A stretch of DNA of 64,000 nt. Origin: Pseudomonadota bacterium (GTDB taxonomy: Bacteria; Chloroflexota; UBA6077; JAJPHF01). The DNA is taken from NCBI GenBank assembly GCA_021325365.1, contig JAJPHF010000144.1, positions 12,044 through 76,043 of the forward strand, in the 5' to 3' direction. Positions 47,685-57,116 of the stretch are shown piece after piece. Below the pieces are notes generated by a model that did not search any database, had not been told where the DNA came from, and saw only the letters and a list, made by a program, of their open reading frames with translations. The position numbers and the translations under genes are program-made. Position 1 is the stretch's first letter; every line of letters begins with the position of its first letter.

Positions 47685-50320
47685 GGCTCGATCTCGAAGA
47701 CGAGCGCGTTCGACGTGCCGCGGCTGTTCTGCAACGTAATGGTGTGCCGGGACGAATAGGCGAGGAACTCGCGCGGGACGGTGGCTGTGAGGACGTTGTC
47801 GTCGACGTAGCGCGTGGGCAGCGTGACCGTGTCGAAGAGGACGGTCGTGCCCGGGGTGAGGTCGGCGCCGTGGACTTCTAGCACCGAGCGGCCGTCGGGT
47901 TGGGCGTTGAACGGCGTGTCAACGCGCGCGCTGGCGGGCTGGAGCGCGTCGAGGGTCGGGGGCGCCCAGGGCCAACGCACGAGGTTCGAGCGCCGCGGCC
48001 CGTCGGTGAGATACATCTCGTGGCGATCGGTCTCGCTCAGGCTCGCCGGCCCCAAGGCCAGTAGCCGCGCCGTGCCCTGCGGGCGCGATGGCAGCGGGCG
48101 GCCGTCGACGACCAGGACCGTCTCGGGGGTGACGTTCGCGCCGGAGACGAGCAGCCCCTGGGGCGTCGCGCTGACGTCGTCCAGCTCCAGGGGCGGTGCC
48201 GGGCGCGTCGCGGGCGGGCCCTGCACCGTATAGCCGGGGAAGACGACCTCCTCGATCGCCGCATCCGGTATGGACTGCATCGGCAGCCGCTGCCCCCGGA
48301 CGACGAGGCGGATGGCCGAGGCGGCTTGCGGCGGCCACGACGCGGCGACGACCGGGTACTTCTCCAGGTGGGCTCCCCGCCAAACGGAGCGGTACTCGCC
48401 GCTTGGGTCGGCAACCTGAATCTCCAGGTCGTCGAGCCGACTCCCGACCGCCGACCGCCCGCCGTAGTCGCGCGGCGGCGAGACGACCTCTACCGCGCCG
48501 AGCGGCACCGGCGTGGCGAACTCCACCTCGACGCTGTGGGGCGCAGGGCTGGCCGCGGAGACCCAGGCGGTCACGCCATCGGCCGCAGCGTCCCGGTCGA
48601 AGAGGTTCGCCGGCTCGGTGGCGGCGCTCGCCTGCGAGTCTGCGACCACGCGGCGCACCGTAAGCGCGGGGCCGCGAAGCGCGTCGCGCACGGCAGCGCC
48701 GTCGATTACCTGTACCTCGCCGAGCAGCCGGTCGGCGCGGAAATCGGTAAAGCCAAAGAGCTGCGCCTCGGCCTGCACGGCGTCCGTGGCGTAGAGCGAT
48801 GGCCACGCGGCCACGGGCGCGGTCGCCTCCAGAGCCGGGCGGAGGGATGGGTGGGCCGCCAGGAAGAACCACGGGAAATAGCTGAGCAGCCAGGTGTTAG
48901 CGGGCGCCTCATCGAGCTCGCGGACGCTCGTTACTTCGGTTGCCGCCCCGGTGGGCGCCAGGGGCAGCCAGCGCAGCGGACGCTCGCCCTTGTTGGCATA
49001 GGCCCAGGCCAGGGCGTGGCCCAGCGCCTGATGGGCCTGGAAGACCGCCGCGGCCTGCCGCCACTGGACGACGCCGGCGACAACCAGCAGCCCGACCAGG
49101 AGGGTGGCCCGGCCGGCGGGGCGACGGGCTAGGCGCCGCGCCAAACCTACCATGCCTACCGCGGCGAACAGGAACAGGAACGGCTGAAGTACCGAGGTCT
49201 GGCGGAAGAACGGAAGCGAGCCGGAAACCGATAGGTACAGGAGCCCGAGGAGAATGGCGCCGCCGACCATGAGCCGCTTTCGCGGCTCCAAGCGGCCGCC
49301 GCTAGGCCAGCCGACCAGGTACCCCGCCCCGCCTAACCCGACAAGGGCAAGCTCGAGTGGACCGAGCTGAGACAGGAAGGTTTCGACGCGACCGGCCACC
49401 GTGTCGACGAAGGACCAGGTCGTTCCGTGCTCGTTGCGGAAGTAGAGGACGCTCATCGTCGGCCCCTGCTGCCACGGGATACCGACCACGAAGTAGCTGA
49501 GCCCTTCCCAGAGCGCGTGTAGCCAGGCGCAGCCCAGGGCGAACACGGCGAGCCCGAGCCAGGCGCCGCGCACCCGCCAGCGGCCCCAGAGCCACCCCAC
49601 CGTGAACGCCAGCGATACGGGCGCCAGCAGGTAGAAGGCAGTGTAGTGGATCGACTCCGCCATGCCGAGCAGCGAGCCGGCCGCGAACAGCGCGACCAGG
49701 GTGGGGCGGTCGACCCGCCGCGAGCGCCAGTCCACGCGCAGCAGCAGCCAAAGAGCGAGCAACATGAAGGGCAGGCCCAGCAGGCGAGAGTCGGGCTTGG
49801 GCGTCCAGAGGACGAACGTCGGAGACGTGGCGAGGAGCAGCAGCGCCACGAAGCTTACCAGCCGATTGACGCCCACAGCGGTGGCGAACCAGGCCCAGAC
49901 GCCCAGCAGGGCGACGTGCAGACAGACGGCGGAGAGCTGGAAAAAGCGGAATTGGCCCGTCTGCTCGCCCAGGAAGGGCACCGTGTAGGACGGGAGGCTG
50001 GCCCCCAAAGCGAGCGGCAGGTACGAGATCAGGAAGGAGTACAGATGGTGCGCGTTGTAATGGCCGAACGCGCCTCGCCAGTCACGAATGGTATCCAGGC
50101 CCTTATCGTACACGTGAAAGTCGTCCATGATAAGGCCGTAGACATACTGAAAGTGGGTTAACCAGAGCAGCAGGTAGGCGAGCAGCAGCACGGACGCCAC
50201 AAGGAGATACGCCCGTGGCGACAGGTCGAGCAGTGGCGGCTGCTGGACCGCGGCAGGGGCGGGCAGCGACTCGGCGCTCGCGGGCGCTACGGTGGGGCGG
50301 TGGGCAAGAGACAGCCTCAC
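47681..50320 (-). CDS. Array member C: polytopic GT-C-like protein with discoidin and 2 Ig-like repeats
   Basis: 879 residues from the GTG at 50320, 10 bases after the stop of member D; the longer frame upstream runs through D and was rejected. First loop YGLIMDDFHVYDKGLDTIRD (Asp pair near 64-65), then SFLISYLPLALG. Membrane part to about 445 with SLPFFRQTSVLQPFLFLFAA. Exported part: NTWLLSYFPWFFLA, SLYATDAVQAEAQLFGFTDF, discoidin-like module about 553-693 (EPANLFDRD, IEEVVFPGY), then a degenerate first repeat and one canonical repeat (TPFNAQPDGRSVLEV, TTVLFDTVTLPTRYVDD, VPREFLAYSSRHTITLQN). Its stop overlaps the start of B. Confidence 0.82.
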   Translation of the reverse strand: MRLSLAHRPTVAPASAESLPAPAAVQQPPLLDLSPRAYLLVASVLLLAYLLLWLTHFQYVYGLIMDDFHVYDKGLDTIRDWRGAFGHYNAHHLYSFLISYLPLALGASLPSYTVPFLGEQTGQFRFFQLSAVCLHVALLGVWAWFATAVGVNRLVSFVALLLLATSPTFVLWTPKPDSRLLGLPFMLLALWLLLRVDWRSRRVDRPTLVALFAAGSLLGMAESIHYTAFYLLAPVSLAFTVGWLWGRWRVRGAWLGLAVFALGCAWLHALWEGLSYFVVGIPWQQGPTMSVLYFRNEHGTTWSFVDTVAGRVETFLSQLGPLELALVGLGGAGYLVGWPSGGRLEPRKRLMVGGAILLGLLYLSVSGSLPFFRQTSVLQPFLFLFAAVGMVGLARRLARRPAGRATLLVGLLVVAGVVQWRQAAAVFQAHQALGHALAWAYANKGERPLRWLPLAPTGAATEVTSVRELDEAPANTWLLSYFPWFFLAAHPSLRPALEATAPVAAWPSLYATDAVQAEAQLFGFTDFRADRLLGEVQVIDGAAVRDALRGPALTVRRVVADSQASAATEPANLFDRDAAADGVTAWVSAASPAPHSVEVEFATPVPLGAVEVVSPPRDYGGRSAVGSRLDDLEIQVADPSGEYRSVWRGAHLEKYPVVAASWPPQAASAIRLVVRGQRLPMQSIPDAAIEEVVFPGYTVQGPPATRPAPPLELDDVSATPQGLLVSGANVTPETVLVVDGRPLPSRPQGTARLLALGPASLSETDRHEMYLTDGPRRSNLVRWPWAPPTLDALQPASARVDTPFNAQPDGRSVLEVHGADLTPGTTVLFDTVTLPTRYVDDNVLTATVPREFLAYSSRHTITLQNSRGTSNALVFEIEP

Positions 50321-50330
50321 GCTGGCGCGC

Positions 50331-52330
50331 CTACGGCTCGATGGCGAACGGGAGGCTGTTCGAGTCCCCGTGGCTGTTGTGAAGCTTAATGGGCTGGCTG
50401 CTGGGGTACGCCAGGAACTCGCGGGGCACGCTCGCAAGCAGCGTGTGCTCGTCGAGGTACTGGGTGGGCAGCGCCGAGGTACCCCACAGCACCACGGTTT
50501 GGGGCGTCGCGCCATCTGCCGCAACTCGCAGGGCGGACGTACCGTCGGCCTGCACGGCGAATGGCGTGTCGGCGGCGGTCGCCGCGGGATCGAGGGCGCG
50601 GAGCACCGGCGGTGCGGCTGCGTTGTCCGTCACCGTGAACGGCAGCGCCGCGGACTCGCCGTCCGGGGTACGGAGGATGATTTGGTGACTGGCGGGGTAG
50701 GCCAAGAACTGGCGCGGCACTGCCGCGGTCACTACCGTGTCGGTCTGGACGGTCGTCGGGAGGGTTACGCCGTCGAAGAGCACGACCGCGCCCGGGACAG
50801 CGTGCTCGACGTCCAGGGTGAGGAGCGAGGTGCCATCGGGCTGTTCGGAGAAGGGCGTGTCGACCGGCGTGTCGGCTGGCTGAAGCCCGTTGAGCACCGG
50901 CGGCTGCGCCGGCTTTGCCACCACGACGAACTCGAGCGGATCGGACTCGCCGTTGGCGTTCCGCAGGACGATGCGGTGGGAGGCGACCTCGCTGAGGAAC
51001 TCCTGGGGCACGCTGGCCCGCACGACCCGCTCGCTCTCGACGGTCGTCGGCAACGCGATGTTGTCGAACATCGCCGTCGTGCCGGGGACTGCATGCTCCG
51101 CGGCCAGGATCAACGTCGAGGTCCCATCCGGCTGCTGGTTGAACGGGGTGTCGATCTGCGTCTCGCTCGGCTGCAAGCTCACCAGGATTGGGGCGTAAGC
51201 TGGCCTGGGCGTCACGGCGAACTGGATGGCGTTCGACGTGCCTTGACCGTTACGAAGGGTGATAGTGTGGTCGCCAGCCAGGGTCAAGAAGTCCCTGGGG
51301 ATGCTGGCGGTGAGCGTGCCGGCGGCTAGCTGCTCGGTCTGCAGGGTCACGTTGTCGAAGACCACGACCGTGTCACGTGTTAGATCCGCCGCCTCCACGC
51401 GCAGCGTCGAGCTGCCGTCGGGCTTCGCTCCGAACGCGGCCCCCGCCTCGGTCGAGGGCGGCTGGATCGCGATCAGCCGCGGCGGATTGGTGGTCTTCGG
51501 GGCCACCACGAAGTCGATCGGATTGGAGTCCCCGAGGCTGTTCCGCAGCGTTACCGCATGGCGCCCCGGGTCCAGAAGGAACTGGGCGGGCACCTGCGCG
51601 ACGATGGTCCGGTCGTCGCGCGCCGTGGTGGGCAGTCCGACGCCATCCCAGAGGACGGTCGTGCTGCGGGTTAGCTCGTCGGCGGTCACCTGTAACTCCA
51701 GGCTCCCGTCCGGTCGGCCCGGGACCGGCGTATCGGCGAGCACACTCGCGGGGGACAACTGCCGCAGGACGGGTGGGACCGTCGTCTTCTCGGTCACCAC
51801 GAAGTCAAACGGCGCCGACTCGCCGAGCACGTTAGTCAACGTAATCCGGTGATGGCCGGTGTTGTCGAGAAACGAAGCAGGCAAGGTGGCCGTAAGAGTC
51901 TGCGGGCCCTGATACGTGGTGTCCAGCGCTACCGAGTCGAAGGTGACGGTCGTGCCGGGCCAGAGGTGCTCGCCGTCGACGCGGAGCGTGGACGTGCCAT
52001 CGGCCTGGGGCGCGAAGACCGTCTCGACGGGCGTGCTGGCGGGCTCGACGCGCGTAAGGACCGGCGGTCCGTCCAGCGCCTGCGAGCGGCGGAAGTTGTC
52101 GGTGAGGTAGACCTGCCGCGGCGTGCCCGGCGGCAACGGGTCGGCGGGGGGAAGGGCTGCCCGGACGGTGTTGGGGCCGACCATCCGCGTGGGCAACGGG
52201 GTGCCGTCGAGCACAAGCACCGTTTGCGGCGTGAGGTTGTCGCCCGAAGCGACGACGGCGTTGTCGCTCAAGTGAACGCCCGTGAGCACGAGATCTGGGA
52301 AGGGCCGGCTGGGCAGCGCAGCGGCGACCT
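50331..52330 (-). repeat. Seven tandem Ig-like repeats within array member D
   Basis: Protein repeats of about 97 residues (about 290 bases). Junctions at protein level: PPVLTRVEP, PPVLRQLSP, PPRLIAIQP, APILVSLQP, PPVLNGLQP, PPVLRALDP, plus a degenerate first unit beginning PDLVLTGVHL. The units differ in sequence, so this is an old expansion, not a recent duplication. Confidence 0.85.
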
Positions 52331-54407
52331 GATAGCCAGGAAAGATGACTTCCTCGATCGCCGCCTGGCGGGTAGGTCCGGTCGGCAGCGCGGCGCGGTG
52401 AATGAGGAGCCTGAGCGAGGTCGCCGGGCCTGGGTCCCACCGCGCCGCAATGACCGGGTATTTCTGAAGGCTCTGCCCGCGCCAGACGGTCCGAAAGCCC
52501 TCTTGCCCAACCGCCGTCTGAATGTCCAGAGCGTCGATCCGTGTTGTCGAATAGCTCGTTTCCGGAATGGTCCCAGGCGGCAATACCACATCTAGCGCGC
52601 CGATGGTGACCGGGTCAACGAACTGCACGTCGAGGTAGTGCGGCGAGTCCGACGGGGCCGAGGCCCAGCCGGTCACGCGGTCGGGCGAGGCATCGTGATC
52701 GAAGACGTTGACGGGCTCGGACGCCGGCGAGCTGCTGCTGTCGGCAGTCACCTGGCGCACCGCGAGGCGGGGCGTCCTCAGCGCGGCCACGAGCGGCCCT
52801 GCCTCGACGATCCGGACGTCGCGCAGGAGGGGATCATCGCGCAGGTCGTTGTGGCCGAAACCCCTGGCCTCGGCCCAGAGCGCGTCGGTGGCGTAGAGGG
52901 TCGGCCAGGCGGCGACCGGCGGCGTGGCCTGCAAGTAGCGCGCGAGCGACGGATACGCGCTGACCAGCCCCCAGGGGAAATAGCCGATCACCCAGGTGTT
53001 CGGAGCCATGTCTTGGAGCGCCGCCGGCGTGCCCAGCGTATCGAACTCCTCCATCGGGATCCAGGCCAGCGGCCGGTCGCCCTTGTGCGCGTAGGCCCAC
53101 GCCAGCGCCTCGCCCAGCGCCTGGTGTCCCTGGAACACGGCCCGCGATTGAACGGTGGGGACGACCAAGATCAGCCCGAGGATCGCGATGAGCGCGCCGG
53201 CTCGCGCTCGCGGGTGGCCCGGGACGTGAGCCGCTAGCCACACGCTTCCCGCAGCGGCAAAGAGATACAAAAAGGGCTGCAGCACCGACGTCTGCCGGAA
53301 GAAGGGGGCGCTGCCGGAAAGGCCCAGGTACGCGAGGCCGAGCGCCACCGTCCAGCCGAGGATCGGTCGGCTTCTGGCGCCCGCCGCCGACGTACCACCG
53401 CTACGACGAAGATAGCCGATCCAGCCGACGACGACGACCGCCAGCAGGAGCGGCCCAAGCTGATCGAGGAAAAGCTGGCCCCAGACCGCGGCGGCCCCGG
53501 GGATGGACCAGACCGAGGCGTGCTCCTCGCGCAGGTTGAAGAGGCTCAAGGTTGGCCCCTGCTCCCACGGCAGGCCCAGCACGAAGTGGCTCACGCCTTC
53601 GAGGAGCACCTGCAGCCAGGCGGCGCCCAACGCCAGACTGACCAGGCCGAGCCAGGCCTCGCGGCGACGCCAGTTGCCCCACATCCAGACCGCGGCGAAG
53701 ATGAGGCACGCGGGGGCGACGAGGTACAGGGACGTGTAATGGATCGAAGCGCCAAGCCCGAGAAGCGAGCCGCCCAGGAACAGCAGTCCGATCGTCCAGC
53801 GACGCGCGCGCGCCCGCTGCGCGTTCACGCGGAGCAGCACCCAGAGGCCGACAAGAATGAACGGCAGCCCGAGCAAGCGCGAATCCGGCTTCGGCGCCCA
53901 GAGAAGGAGCGTGGGGGAGGCGCTGAAGAGAAGGACAGCGACGAACCCGATGAGCCGGTTGCGAGTCAACCCGTACAAGAACCAAGCCCAAACGGCCAGC
54001 AGGATGGCGTGCAAGAACACGGTGTAGAGCTGCAAGAAGCGGAACGCGCCGACCTGGCCCTCGAGCAATGGTACGTCAAACGAAGGGAGGGTGGCGCCGA
54101 GAGCTAAGGGCGGATAGGATACCAGGTAGAAGTACGGCTGCAGCGCATTGTAACGAAACAGGAAGGCCTGTCGCCAATCCTGGACAGTTTCGATCCCCTT
54201 TGTATAGTCATAGTAGTCGTCCATAACGAAGCCGTAGACGTATTGGAAATGGGTGAGCCATAGAGCGAGATAGGCGACGAGGACAGCACTGACCAGCAGC
54301 CAGTAGCCGCGCGACGACAGCTGCAGCCGACTCGGCGGTGTAGCGGTTTGCCCCGGGGCATCGTCGAGCTGGGGCGGCGCGCGGCGCACAGCTTGAGCCA
54401 GGCTCAC
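50331..54407 (-). CDS. Array member D: polytopic GT-C-like protein with discoidin and 7 Ig-like repeats
   Basis: 1358 residues from the GTG at 54407, overlapping the stop of E (GTGA). First loop YGFVMDDYYDYTKGIETVQD (Asp pair near 63-64), LQPYFYLVSYPPLALG; membrane part to about 440 with APFFRQTSVLQPFLYLFAA. Exported YATDALWAEARGFGHNDLRD, discoidin-like module about 549-687 (EPVNVFDHD, TGWASAP, IEEVIFPGY). From about 695 to the end are seven repeats, six of them 95-98 residues and joined by a (T/A)-x-PP-L linker, each with P-D-G-(T/S)-S, a -VLFD-V-LPT core and a PREFL/PAQFL - H-I-LRN-GES ending. The largest member; the repeat region spans about 2 kb. Confidence 0.84.
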   Translation of the reverse strand: MSLAQAVRRAPPQLDDAPGQTATPPSRLQLSSRGYWLLVSAVLVAYLALWLTHFQYVYGFVMDDYYDYTKGIETVQDWRQAFLFRYNALQPYFYLVSYPPLALGATLPSFDVPLLEGQVGAFRFLQLYTVFLHAILLAVWAWFLYGLTRNRLIGFVAVLLFSASPTLLLWAPKPDSRLLGLPFILVGLWVLLRVNAQRARARRWTIGLLFLGGSLLGLGASIHYTSLYLVAPACLIFAAVWMWGNWRRREAWLGLVSLALGAAWLQVLLEGVSHFVLGLPWEQGPTLSLFNLREEHASVWSIPGAAAVWGQLFLDQLGPLLLAVVVVGWIGYLRRSGGTSAAGARSRPILGWTVALGLAYLGLSGSAPFFRQTSVLQPFLYLFAAAGSVWLAAHVPGHPRARAGALIAILGLILVVPTVQSRAVFQGHQALGEALAWAYAHKGDRPLAWIPMEEFDTLGTPAALQDMAPNTWVIGYFPWGLVSAYPSLARYLQATPPVAAWPTLYATDALWAEARGFGHNDLRDDPLLRDVRIVEAGPLVAALRTPRLAVRQVTADSSSSPASEPVNVFDHDASPDRVTGWASAPSDSPHYLDVQFVDPVTIGALDVVLPPGTIPETSYSTTRIDALDIQTAVGQEGFRTVWRGQSLQKYPVIAARWDPGPATSLRLLIHRAALPTGPTRQAAIEEVIFPGYQVAAALPSRPFPDLVLTGVHLSDNAVVASGDNLTPQTVLVLDGTPLPTRMVGPNTVRAALPPADPLPPGTPRQVYLTDNFRRSQALDGPPVLTRVEPASTPVETVFAPQADGTSTLRVDGEHLWPGTTVTFDSVALDTTYQGPQTLTATLPASFLDNTGHHRITLTNVLGESAPFDFVVTEKTTVPPVLRQLSPASVLADTPVPGRPDGSLELQVTADELTRSTTVLWDGVGLPTTARDDRTIVAQVPAQFLLDPGRHAVTLRNSLGDSNPIDFVVAPKTTNPPRLIAIQPPSTEAGAAFGAKPDGSSTLRVEAADLTRDTVVVFDNVTLQTEQLAAGTLTASIPRDFLTLAGDHTITLRNGQGTSNAIQFAVTPRPAYAPILVSLQPSETQIDTPFNQQPDGTSTLILAAEHAVPGTTAMFDNIALPTTVESERVVRASVPQEFLSEVASHRIVLRNANGESDPLEFVVVAKPAQPPVLNGLQPADTPVDTPFSEQPDGTSLLTLDVEHAVPGAVVLFDGVTLPTTVQTDTVVTAAVPRQFLAYPASHQIILRTPDGESAALPFTVTDNAAAPPVLRALDPAATAADTPFAVQADGTSALRVAADGATPQTVVLWGTSALPTQYLDEHTLLASVPREFLAYPSSQPIKLHNSHGDSNSLPFAIEP

Positions 54408-57091
54408 GGGGCCTCCCCGGCTGGCTCGACGGCGAAGTCGAGCGGCTCCGAGTCGCCCAGAGCGTTCTTGAGGCGCACGGCGTGGTGCCCGGGCGCGGTC
54501 AGGAACTCGCCGGGCACCGTGGCGGTGACCTCGCCGTTCGGGCCGATCGCGGTGGGCAACATGATCGTGTCCCACATCGCGACCGTGCCCGGCGTAGCGT
54601 TGGCGCTGTCGATGGTCAGAGCTGAGCTGCCGTCGGGTTGCACGTTAAATCCCACGTCGACCGGGGTCGCCGCTGGCTGGATCGCGCGCAGCGTGGGCGG
54701 CGCCACCGTCACGCGCACCGTGTTCGAGCGGCGCAGATCGTCAGTCAGGTACGCTTCCAGGCTGTCTGGCTCGGTCCGCAGGCTCTCGGGCAGCCGGACG
54801 AGCGGCAGGCCGGTGTCCGTGTGAATGGCCAGGCGCTGCCCGCTCACTATCAATGCCGTGTGGGGCGTGAGGCCGGCGGCCCCGACGACCAGCCCCTGCT
54901 CGGTGAGCCGCAAGTCCTGCAGCGTGAGGTCCGGGAACGCGCGCGTCAGCGGCGGCGCGGTCACCTCGTAGCCGGGGAACTCTACCTCCTCGATCATGGC
55001 GGCGTCGGCGGGCCCTTGCGTGTAGGCCTGGCTCTGGATCACCAGCCGGACCGCCGCGGTCGGCGCCGCCGCCCAGGTGGGGCTCACCACCGGGGCGCCT
55101 TCTAGATGCTGACCGGCCCAGACAGTGTGATACGTACCCTCTGGGTCCGCCGCCTGCACCTGCATGGCGCTGATGCGACTGGCAAAGGAGTAGTTGCTGC
55201 CGGGCGTGTTGTCCAGGGCCGGCAGCACGACGCGCAGCGCGCCGATCTCGGTCGGCGCCGCAAACTGAATGTCCAGCGTGTGCGGCATCCCGGTGGGTGC
55301 CGAGATCCAGTCGGTGACGCCGTCGGGCGAGCGGTCGCGGTCGAGCACGTTGGCCGGCTCGGCGCTGGGCATCGCGACCGAGTCCGCGGTCACGGACTGA
55401 ACGGCGAGCGGCTGGCCGCGTAGCTGGGCGCGGAGGGTATCCACGTCAGTAATCAGGACGTCGCGCAGGAGGGGATCGGTCCGCAGGTCGTTGTGGCCGT
55501 AGGGCTTCGTTTCGGCGCGGATCATGTCGGTCGCGTAGAGGGACGGCCAGGCGCCGACGGGCCGCGTCGCTTCGAAGGCCGGACGCAGCGAGAGGTTGTT
55601 GCTGGCGAAGTACCACGGAAAGTAGCTCAGCAGCCAGGTGCCGGCCGGTAGCTGCGCGAGGTCGTCGGCGTTCTCGACCTCGGTCGTCCCGCCGAACCAC
55701 GCAATGCGCAGCCAGGCAAGCGGCCGGTCACCCTTGTGCGTGTAGGCCCAGTCGAGCGCCTGGCCGAGGCTCTGGTGGGCCTGAAAGACGGCTTGCGCCT
55801 GCTCCCACTGGATCGCGCCGACGGCCACCACCAGCGCGATGACGATGGCGCCCTGGACGGCGGTGCTCCGGGCCAGCCGCCGCGCGGTGTAGACGATCGC
55901 GAGGCTGGCGAACAGGAACAGGAAGGGTTGAAGCACCCCGGTCTGGCGGAAGAACGGCATCGTACCCGCGAGCACGAGGTAGCCCAGGGCGAGGACCACG
56001 GTCAAGCCGACAATCCAGCGGTTCACGGGCGGTGGGCCACCGGCCTCGCGCACCTTCCAGAAATACAGGACCCCGCCAGCGGCGATGGCGAGCAGGAGCA
56101 AGGGGCCCATCTGGCTCAGAAACCATTCGGACCAGAGGGCCAGGTTGCCGAGCCGGGACCAGGGCGAGACGTGGATGTTGCGAATCCACAGGAGCGTCAT
56201 GAGCGGGCCCTGGTCGAACGGAATTCGCGCCGCGAAGTCGCTGATGACTTCCATGAGCAGGAAGAGCCAGATGGACCCGAGCCCGAAGCCGATTACGCCG
56301 TGCCAATAGTCGAGCCGGCGCCAGCGCAGCCAGAGCCAGACGCCCCAGAACGCGGCCGCCACGGGGGCGAAGAGGTAGAGCGACGCCCAATGGACGCAGT
56401 TCGCCAGGCCGAACACCGATCCGGCCAGGAAGAAGTAGCCGACGCCCGGCCAGCCGCGCGCCGCCACGATCGGCGCGACCCGCAGCAGGAGCCACATCCC
56501 GACCAACACGATCGGCAGGCCGATCATCCGCGAGTCTGGCTCGGGGCTCCAGAGGAGGAGCGTGGGCGAGGTGGCGAACAGGAACAGCGAGAGGAGCGCC
56601 GCCAGCCGACTGCCAGTCAGGTACGTGGCGAACCAGGCCCAGAGGCCGAGCGTTACCGCATGGATGCCGACCATGTACAGCAAGAAGAAGCGGAACTGTC
56701 CCGTCTGCTCGCCGAGCATCGGCAGGGGGTACGACGGCAGACCAATGCCGGATTTCAGCGGGAGGTAAGAGACCACAAAGAAGTAGACCTGCGCAAAATT
56801 CAGATCCGGCGCGTAGGCGCCAAAGGCGTTCCGCCAGTCCTCGATCGTCTTCACGCCCTTGACGTACCAGATCGAGTAGTCGTCGACGAGCGCCCCGTAG
56901 ACGTACTGGAAGTGGGTGAGCCACATGATGAGGTAAAGCCCGACGATGCCGCAGGCCAGCAAGCAGTAGGCGCGTCGATCCACGTCCAGCACTGCGCCGG
57001 CGCGCGCGCGCGCCGGCGTGACCGCCGCTGGGGTCGAGGTCGCGGACGCCGGCGCGAGCGAGACGGGATGCGAACTCATGCTGGCTTCCAT
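54404..57091 (-). CDS. Array member E: polytopic GT-C-like protein with discoidin and 2 Ig-like repeats
   Basis: 895 residues from the ATG at 57091; an alternative ATG is four codons in. First loop YGALVDDYSIWYVKGVKTIE (Asp pair near 70-71), DWRNAF, and VYFFVVSYLPLKSG. SPTLLLWSPEPDSRMIGLPI and MPFFRQTGVLQPFLFLFASL in the membrane part. Exported: TWLLSYFPWYFASNNLSLRP, YATDMIRAETKPYGHNDLRT, discoidin-like module about 563-703 (EPANVLDRD, TDWISAP, IEEVEFPGY). Two repeats, the second with GFNVQPDGSSALTIDS and VPGEFLTAPGHHAVRLKN. It ends with an extra AGEAP. 25 bases separate it from member F. Confidence 0.82.
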   Translation of the reverse strand: MEASMSSHPVSLAPASATSTPAAVTPARARAGAVLDVDRRAYCLLACGIVGLYLIMWLTHFQYVYGALVDDYSIWYVKGVKTIEDWRNAFGAYAPDLNFAQVYFFVVSYLPLKSGIGLPSYPLPMLGEQTGQFRFFLLYMVGIHAVTLGLWAWFATYLTGSRLAALLSLFLFATSPTLLLWSPEPDSRMIGLPIVLVGMWLLLRVAPIVAARGWPGVGYFFLAGSVFGLANCVHWASLYLFAPVAAAFWGVWLWLRWRRLDYWHGVIGFGLGSIWLFLLMEVISDFAARIPFDQGPLMTLLWIRNIHVSPWSRLGNLALWSEWFLSQMGPLLLLAIAAGGVLYFWKVREAGGPPPVNRWIVGLTVVLALGYLVLAGTMPFFRQTGVLQPFLFLFASLAIVYTARRLARSTAVQGAIVIALVVAVGAIQWEQAQAVFQAHQSLGQALDWAYTHKGDRPLAWLRIAWFGGTTEVENADDLAQLPAGTWLLSYFPWYFASNNLSLRPAFEATRPVGAWPSLYATDMIRAETKPYGHNDLRTDPLLRDVLITDVDTLRAQLRGQPLAVQSVTADSVAMPSAEPANVLDRDRSPDGVTDWISAPTGMPHTLDIQFAAPTEIGALRVVLPALDNTPGSNYSFASRISAMQVQAADPEGTYHTVWAGQHLEGAPVVSPTWAAAPTAAVRLVIQSQAYTQGPADAAMIEEVEFPGYEVTAPPLTRAFPDLTLQDLRLTEQGLVVGAAGLTPHTALIVSGQRLAIHTDTGLPLVRLPESLRTEPDSLEAYLTDDLRRSNTVRVTVAPPTLRAIQPAATPVDVGFNVQPDGSSALTIDSANATPGTVAMWDTIMLPTAIGPNGEVTATVPGEFLTAPGHHAVRLKNALGDSEPLDFAVEPAGEAP

Positions 57092-57116
57092 GCTGTCTAC
57101 CCTGGCTTGGTATGGG

